From positions 1 through 64,000 of the forward strand of contig QJNS01000003.1 in the NCBI GenBank assembly GCA_004154925.1: a stretch of DNA of 64,000 nt, read 5' to 3'. Shown here in pieces: positions 59,877 through 64,000 of the stretch (positions within the stretch are counted from its first letter, which is position 1; the number at the start of each line of letters is the position of its first letter). The stretch is from Monosporascus cannonballus. Its lineage: Eukaryota > Ascomycota > Sordariomycetes > Xylariales. The notes below the pieces were generated by a model that saw nothing but the letters and a program-made list of their open reading frames with translations, was not told where the DNA came from and ran no database searches. The position numbers and the translations under genes were made by a program.

Positions 59877-62051
59877 TTATTACGCCAAAGAAATGGCCAA
59901 TTTCGATTTCGTTATTATTTATAAAAAAAGCTTAAAAATAATAAAATAAACGGCTTAAATAAACGACCGGATTTTAAAAAAACCTTATTTAAAATTAACT
60001 ACATAATTTTCGATATTATTATACAAATATTTATGCTTTCGATAAATTATAATAATTGAGGTAATACCTTTTGATATATACCCGAAAACCCAGCAATATA
60101 ATAACGGTTTTTTAGAAAATTAAAAATTAATTAAAATATAAGTTCCAGAAATATACTAGAAAAGCTTAATACGAAATATATACAAATATCAGTTATACGG
60201 ATATCTAGGGATTTATAAAACCTTAAAATGGCTTTAACGTATATATTTTTTTCTTAAAATAAAATTAACTATACAAAAAGTTATACGGCAATACGATATT
60301 TGTACTAGAATAAAGCTCGACGACATAAGCTATATAAAAGTTTACAGCTATAAATAATTGTAAAATAATTATGGCATTTAGTTTTATTTAATTTTATTAT
60401 CCAACTTTTTATATCAGAAAATCCAGTTATAAAAGTATATTACGATAGTATTTTCGTAATTAATAACAGATTCACAAAATTCTTTTATTTTTTATTTTAT
60501 CATAAAAATACAAATACCGAATAAATGGCATATATTTTCATTAGAGCTATATTTAGTACATACTGATAATAAATAGAAATTATTTTAAATAAAGGATTAA
60601 TATTTATATTTAAAATTTGGCAAAACTTTAAAACGTAAATCGGTTTAAATTAATAATTATGTAATGTATTTAAACATGAAATAAATAAATAAATAAAATA
60701 AATAAATCCAATTTTAAACTCTTATTTGCGATATTATATTAATTACGAAAACATAATCAGGTTAAGAAAGTATTTATTTTTTAATTAACTTATAATACTA
60801 ACTATTACGAAAATATTAAAATAATATTAGCAAACGTAAATTTGAGTTGTATTTTAGAAATTTACAATAAAACGCATAACGATAATTAAATTAATAGTAA
60901 AATAATCTTTATGTTCAAAGAATTATAATAATTATATCAAATAATAAAAAAAAATTAGAATTTGTATAAAACTAAATAAGCAAATATTATAATTAGAAAA
61001 GGTTAAAAGGATAAATTTTCGAAAAGTTTTTTTTCGTTACAAAAAACATTTAAACAAAACGACCTAATACAAAATTCGATTTTAAATATATCGATCTATA
61101 CAAAGTCATTAAAGAAGTTTTGGAAAATAATTATTAATTAAAATTTGCATTAAAAGTTAAATTTTATTTAATTCTTTACATGTTTGTGTTCAAATTAAAA
61201 ACGGATATAATCAAAATAAATGTGGTATAAAATAATATAGAAATAAAAAACAAATAAATATATAAGGTAAAACAAATCTTCGATATGCAAAAATAAAAGG
61301 GATTTACTTAGTATTTAATTAAGTAAAAAAAATACCCGGATTCCAAAAATATTTAAAACTTTACCAAAAAATCTTATTAATGCTTAATACCTATTAAAAA
61401 AAATTTATTAATAATAACGAGGGCGTTTTAATTAACAATTAACCAGTTAATAACCGAGATATCGAACTAATCGGCCACGGCTTACGTTAACGTAATAATT
61501 ATAACGACAGCCTTTAATTATTATTATTCTTTTTTAAAGCGTTCAAATATCTTTCTAATTTCTGTACCTGAAATATCCCGACGAAATATCTTGATATACG
61601 GTTACGAAAAAGTTTTTCTGTTTTCGCAAATAGCTTAAACGGCTAAATAATTTATTTAAACGTTATTAAGTTTTTAATAATGCCTTTTAAATGATACGTT
61701 TTTCCAATTTTAAACGGTTTTTATAATATATTTATTATATTTAAATTTGAAAAAGCTAAAACGGTTATAAAGCCTTTCGCACTGAATATAATATATACAT
61801 TTTCCCGAAATTTAATAAACTTTATAAATTTTATTTTTAGATTTATAACGCAAATAAAAAAAGGTTCGATAATATAATAAAACCAAAGCAATTAATACGT
61901 TTTGAAAAAGTTAAAACGTAATCATATTTGCAAAAACGACGTTTTTCGATACGGCCCGATATAATAAATATAAAAAAAGGAAAATTACTTACCAAAAACT
62001 GAGAAACGAATAATTTAATCTTTAAGAACAAAAACTCTGGAAAAACAATCG

Positions 62052-62455
62052 TATTATAACCTAATAGTCTTGGCCTTTTACGGACGATTAGGCCTTTAAG
62101 AAAAACCAGCCCCGACTTATACCAAAAATTTACGTAGCCGGCTTAATAAGTTTAAACGCTATTATTAGCTTAAGGACGTTAAACTAATTAAGCTACGGAA
62201 AGCTTAAAAACGCTTAAAAGGACTTAATTAACTAAATACTTTTAAATTAGTCCAAAATATTTTAAGCCGAAATAAAATATATACGCTCGTTATTTCCATA
62301 ATCCAAATAACTTTAGCTTATAATAGCAATTCGTTACCCAAGGTACCTTTGGTATTACGAAACGTAATACGTTATTGTATTTATTGCTCAGATTCCTACG
62401 ATACTCCTGCTAATATAAACCCGTACGACCAAGGTTTAATAGTTGGTTAAACCCC
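62052..62455 (+). repeat. chromovirus 2 3' LTR, truncated
   Basis: Starts TATTATAACC (transition-mutated TGTTATGACC). It ends abruptly at TTAAACCCC, where the reverse copy at 46971 shows that about 11 further bases are expected. Confidence 0.85.
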
Positions 62456-62462
62456 AATGTTC

Positions 62463-62517
62463 GGGAAAATGGTAAAGTACGGAGTGAGAGGCAGAAGAAG
62501 CAGCCCAGCAGGTGGTT
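62463..62517 (+). repeat. 55-bp segment identical to 2403-2457
   Basis: It begins eight bases after the truncated LTR end at 62455. No RIP-type change separates it from the copy 60 kb away, which suggests it arrived recently or is an assembly artefact. Confidence 0.9.
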
Positions 62518-62559
62518 CGTAATATGGGTAGTAAATAGATGACCATTAATGCCTGCCCT

Positions 62560-62946
62560 TTTCTAACTATTCGGGGGCGAAGCCCTCCTATATATACACA
62601 AACTGGAGCCACACTGGTGGGTCGCTGGGCCCCGGAAAGGGGCCGCACCTTGGCACCTGACACCCAAGCCGTCACAAAACTGGACTGTTTGTAAAAATAA
62701 AGGCGGCTGTTTCGTCGTCGTGGTATCGAGATATTTCGTCGAGGTATTAAAAGTACGGAGGCCATAGAAGAATTCGAATACTTAAAAAGGGAGCAATAAC
62801 AGTTAGAGGCTGCCGTTGCAGCTGCCACGTTAACGCAAGCCGCGGCTAACTGGCCCGATATCCCGGTTACTGACTGGTCGACCGTTAACTGGGACGCGCC
62901 CGTCGTTATTGGTAAAAGTTTTTCAGCAGGCGCTGGGCGCCAATAA
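62560..62946 (+). pseudogene. broken transposase-like C-terminal fragment
   Basis: One plus-strand frame reads for about 125 codons with three TAA codons (two at about 62689-62700, one near 62797), each replaceable by Gln through one C to T change. Pieces include GATLVGRWAPERGRTLAP, RRLFRRRGIEIFRRGIKST, AIEEFEYLKRE and an alanine-rich part, then NWPDIPVTDWSTVNWDAP before a stop at 62944. The arginine-rich helix followed by an acidic-alanine region resembles the tail of fungal pogo/Tc1-type transposases; I cannot confirm this without the catalytic domain, which is absent. It lies between a truncated LTR and AT-rich DNA. Confidence 0.4.
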
Positions 62947-64000
62947 GGTTCTTGACAGGTTCACAGGTATTTTCGGAATCCAGGTACTTTTTCCATTTAA
63001 TTAGGTATTAAGTAAATCCGTTTTATTTCGCATATCGAAATTTCTTTTTATTTGGTATGCTTATTTATTTTTTACTTTTGTATTGTTTTATGCCGTATAT
63101 GTTTTGATTATATTTATTCTTAATTCGAATAAAAAATAAAGAAATTGAAGAAAATTTAATTTTTCAATATATTCTATTTAATAATTATTTTTTAAAAATT
63201 TTTTAGAGATTTTATATAAATTAATACATTTGAAATCGAATTTTTTCCTAAGTTATGAAATATTTTTAATAACGGAAATAAGCATTTTTTAAACATTAAT
63301 TACTTAAATTTTTCTGGTTATAATAGTTATTTATCTAATTACGTAGAAAATTAGCGTTATTGTTATTTTCTGATATAATTATTATAAATATTCCGGCATA
63401 AAGATTATTTTAATATTAATTAAGCTATTATTACATACCTTTTTGACAATTTTTAAAATAAAATCTAAATCTACATTCGTATATATTATTTTAATATTTT
63501 CGTAAAACCTGGTAATATGCGTTAGCTAAATAATAAGTAATCTTTTAATTTAATTATTTTATATATTATTGATATAATATTATAAATAAGTTTTTTATAT
63601 ATAATTCGTTTGTTTTCTTTATTTATTTGTTTAAGGGTTAAATACGTTAAGTAATTTGTAATTTAAGCCGAATTATATTTTAAGACCTTATTAGAACTTA
63701 GATATAAATATTAATTATTAATTTAAAATATATATTATTTATTTGGCGTTTGTATTTTCCTGATATAATAAAAAGTAAAAATCTTTATATATCAATCGAC
63801 GATTACGAAAATATTACCGTAATATATTTTTATAACTGGATCTTTAATATGAGAAACTCGGTAATAAAATCAAATATAACTAAATATTGTGAATATTTTG
63901 CAATTAGTTATAACTGTAATTCGCCGTATGGCTTATATCGTCGAATTTACGTCCTGGCGTAAATATCGTATTACTATATAATTATTTGTACTATTAATTT
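62947..64000. other. AT-rich RIP-like block at the window edge
   Basis: High TpA, low CpA/TpG and no credible open frame (63750-63962 is not protein-like). Probably another degraded repeat that continues beyond the window; no LTR or domain was found. Confidence 0.5.

Larger units (their letters stand above)
47758..62455 (+). mobile_element. Ty3/gypsy chromovirus (copy 2) with a nested gypsy element
   Basis: The 5' LTR is 47758-48172; the 3' LTR begins at 62052 and breaks off at 62455, about 11 bp before its expected CCGTCACA end. The interior is homologous to copy 1 along its whole length: RT block near 51000-51060, degraded RT active site near 51375-51410 (YLDD replaced by CFDG-like), RNase H near 51830 and, beyond the nested element, integrase zinc finger near 60290 and chromodomain near 61310-61400. 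It is interrupted by a 7.49-kb minus-strand element (52391-59876) placed in a local tandem duplication. Stops occur in every frame with the RIP pattern. Size without the insert is about 7.2 kb. Confidence 0.85.

Noticed and set aside
62436..62828. 130-codon minus-strand open frame
   Set aside because: It spans the LTR end, the 55-bp duplicate and the transposase-like fragment on the opposite strand; no independent protein signal.

Overview
The window looks like nuclear DNA of a filamentous ascomycete (Pezizomycotina). The evidence is short introns with GTAAG-type donors and CTAAC/CTGAC branch sites, a nuclear-encoded mitochondrial GatB, a HeLo-NACHT-ankyrin receptor and a DUF6594 membrane protein. 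Long AT-rich blocks of nested retrotransposons are rich in TpA and poor in CpA/TpG, the footprint of repeat-induced point mutation (RIP). No rRNA, convincing tRNA or CRISPR was seen.

Layout. (1) 1-10.7 kb is a gene island: a doubtful small membrane-protein gene (1.1-1.8 kb), an intact two-exon DUF6594 gene on the minus strand (3.0-4.9 kb), an intact single-exon mitochondrial GatB gene (6.0-7.9 kb), and a decayed Myb/SANT-type gene (8.5-9.2 kb). (2) 9.96-18.76 kb holds one minus-strand NLR-type gene (HeLo, NACHT, ankyrin repeats) split by two insertions: a 74-bp fragment with a 5-bp target duplication and a RIP-degraded 5.06-kb terminal-inverted-repeat transposon. Removing both rejoins the ankyrin frame exactly. 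(3) 19.69-32.23 kb is a Ty1/copia-like LTR element, recognised by a half-tRNA primer site, with a complete Ty3/gypsy chromovirus (20.08-26.77 kb) inserted near its 5' end. (4) 32.2-47 kb is a second gene island. It has an intact UvrD-type helicase fused to a RecB-like nuclease with a likely mitochondrial presequence (34.1-36.4 kb) and an intact unknown 371-residue protein (44.6-45.7 kb). It also has three wrecked genes: a multi-pass membrane protein, a protein-kinase-like protein and a fungal PD-(D/E)XK-nuclease-like protein. An 8-N assembly gap lies at 45,947, flanked by long G and C runs and a 65-bp copy of sequence from 33.7 kb. (5) 46.97-62.46 kb is a second retrotransposon nest: the 3' end of a minus-strand chromovirus, a plus-strand chromovirus (47.76-62.46 kb), and inside that a complete minus-strand gypsy element (52.39-59.88 kb). 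(6) 62.46-64 kb carries a 55-bp copy of sequence from 2.4 kb, a broken transposase-like tail and more AT-rich DNA.

The genes form no operon-like pathway. The main themes are genome defence and conflict (RIP, an NLR killed by transposons, several nuclease-type genes) and a two-speed layout in which gene islands alternate with RIP-degraded repeat blocks. Several nonsense codons in the gene islands are of the G:C to A:T type, so RIP may have reached non-repeat genes. The most interesting intact gene is the helicase-nuclease fusion at 34,076-36,361.
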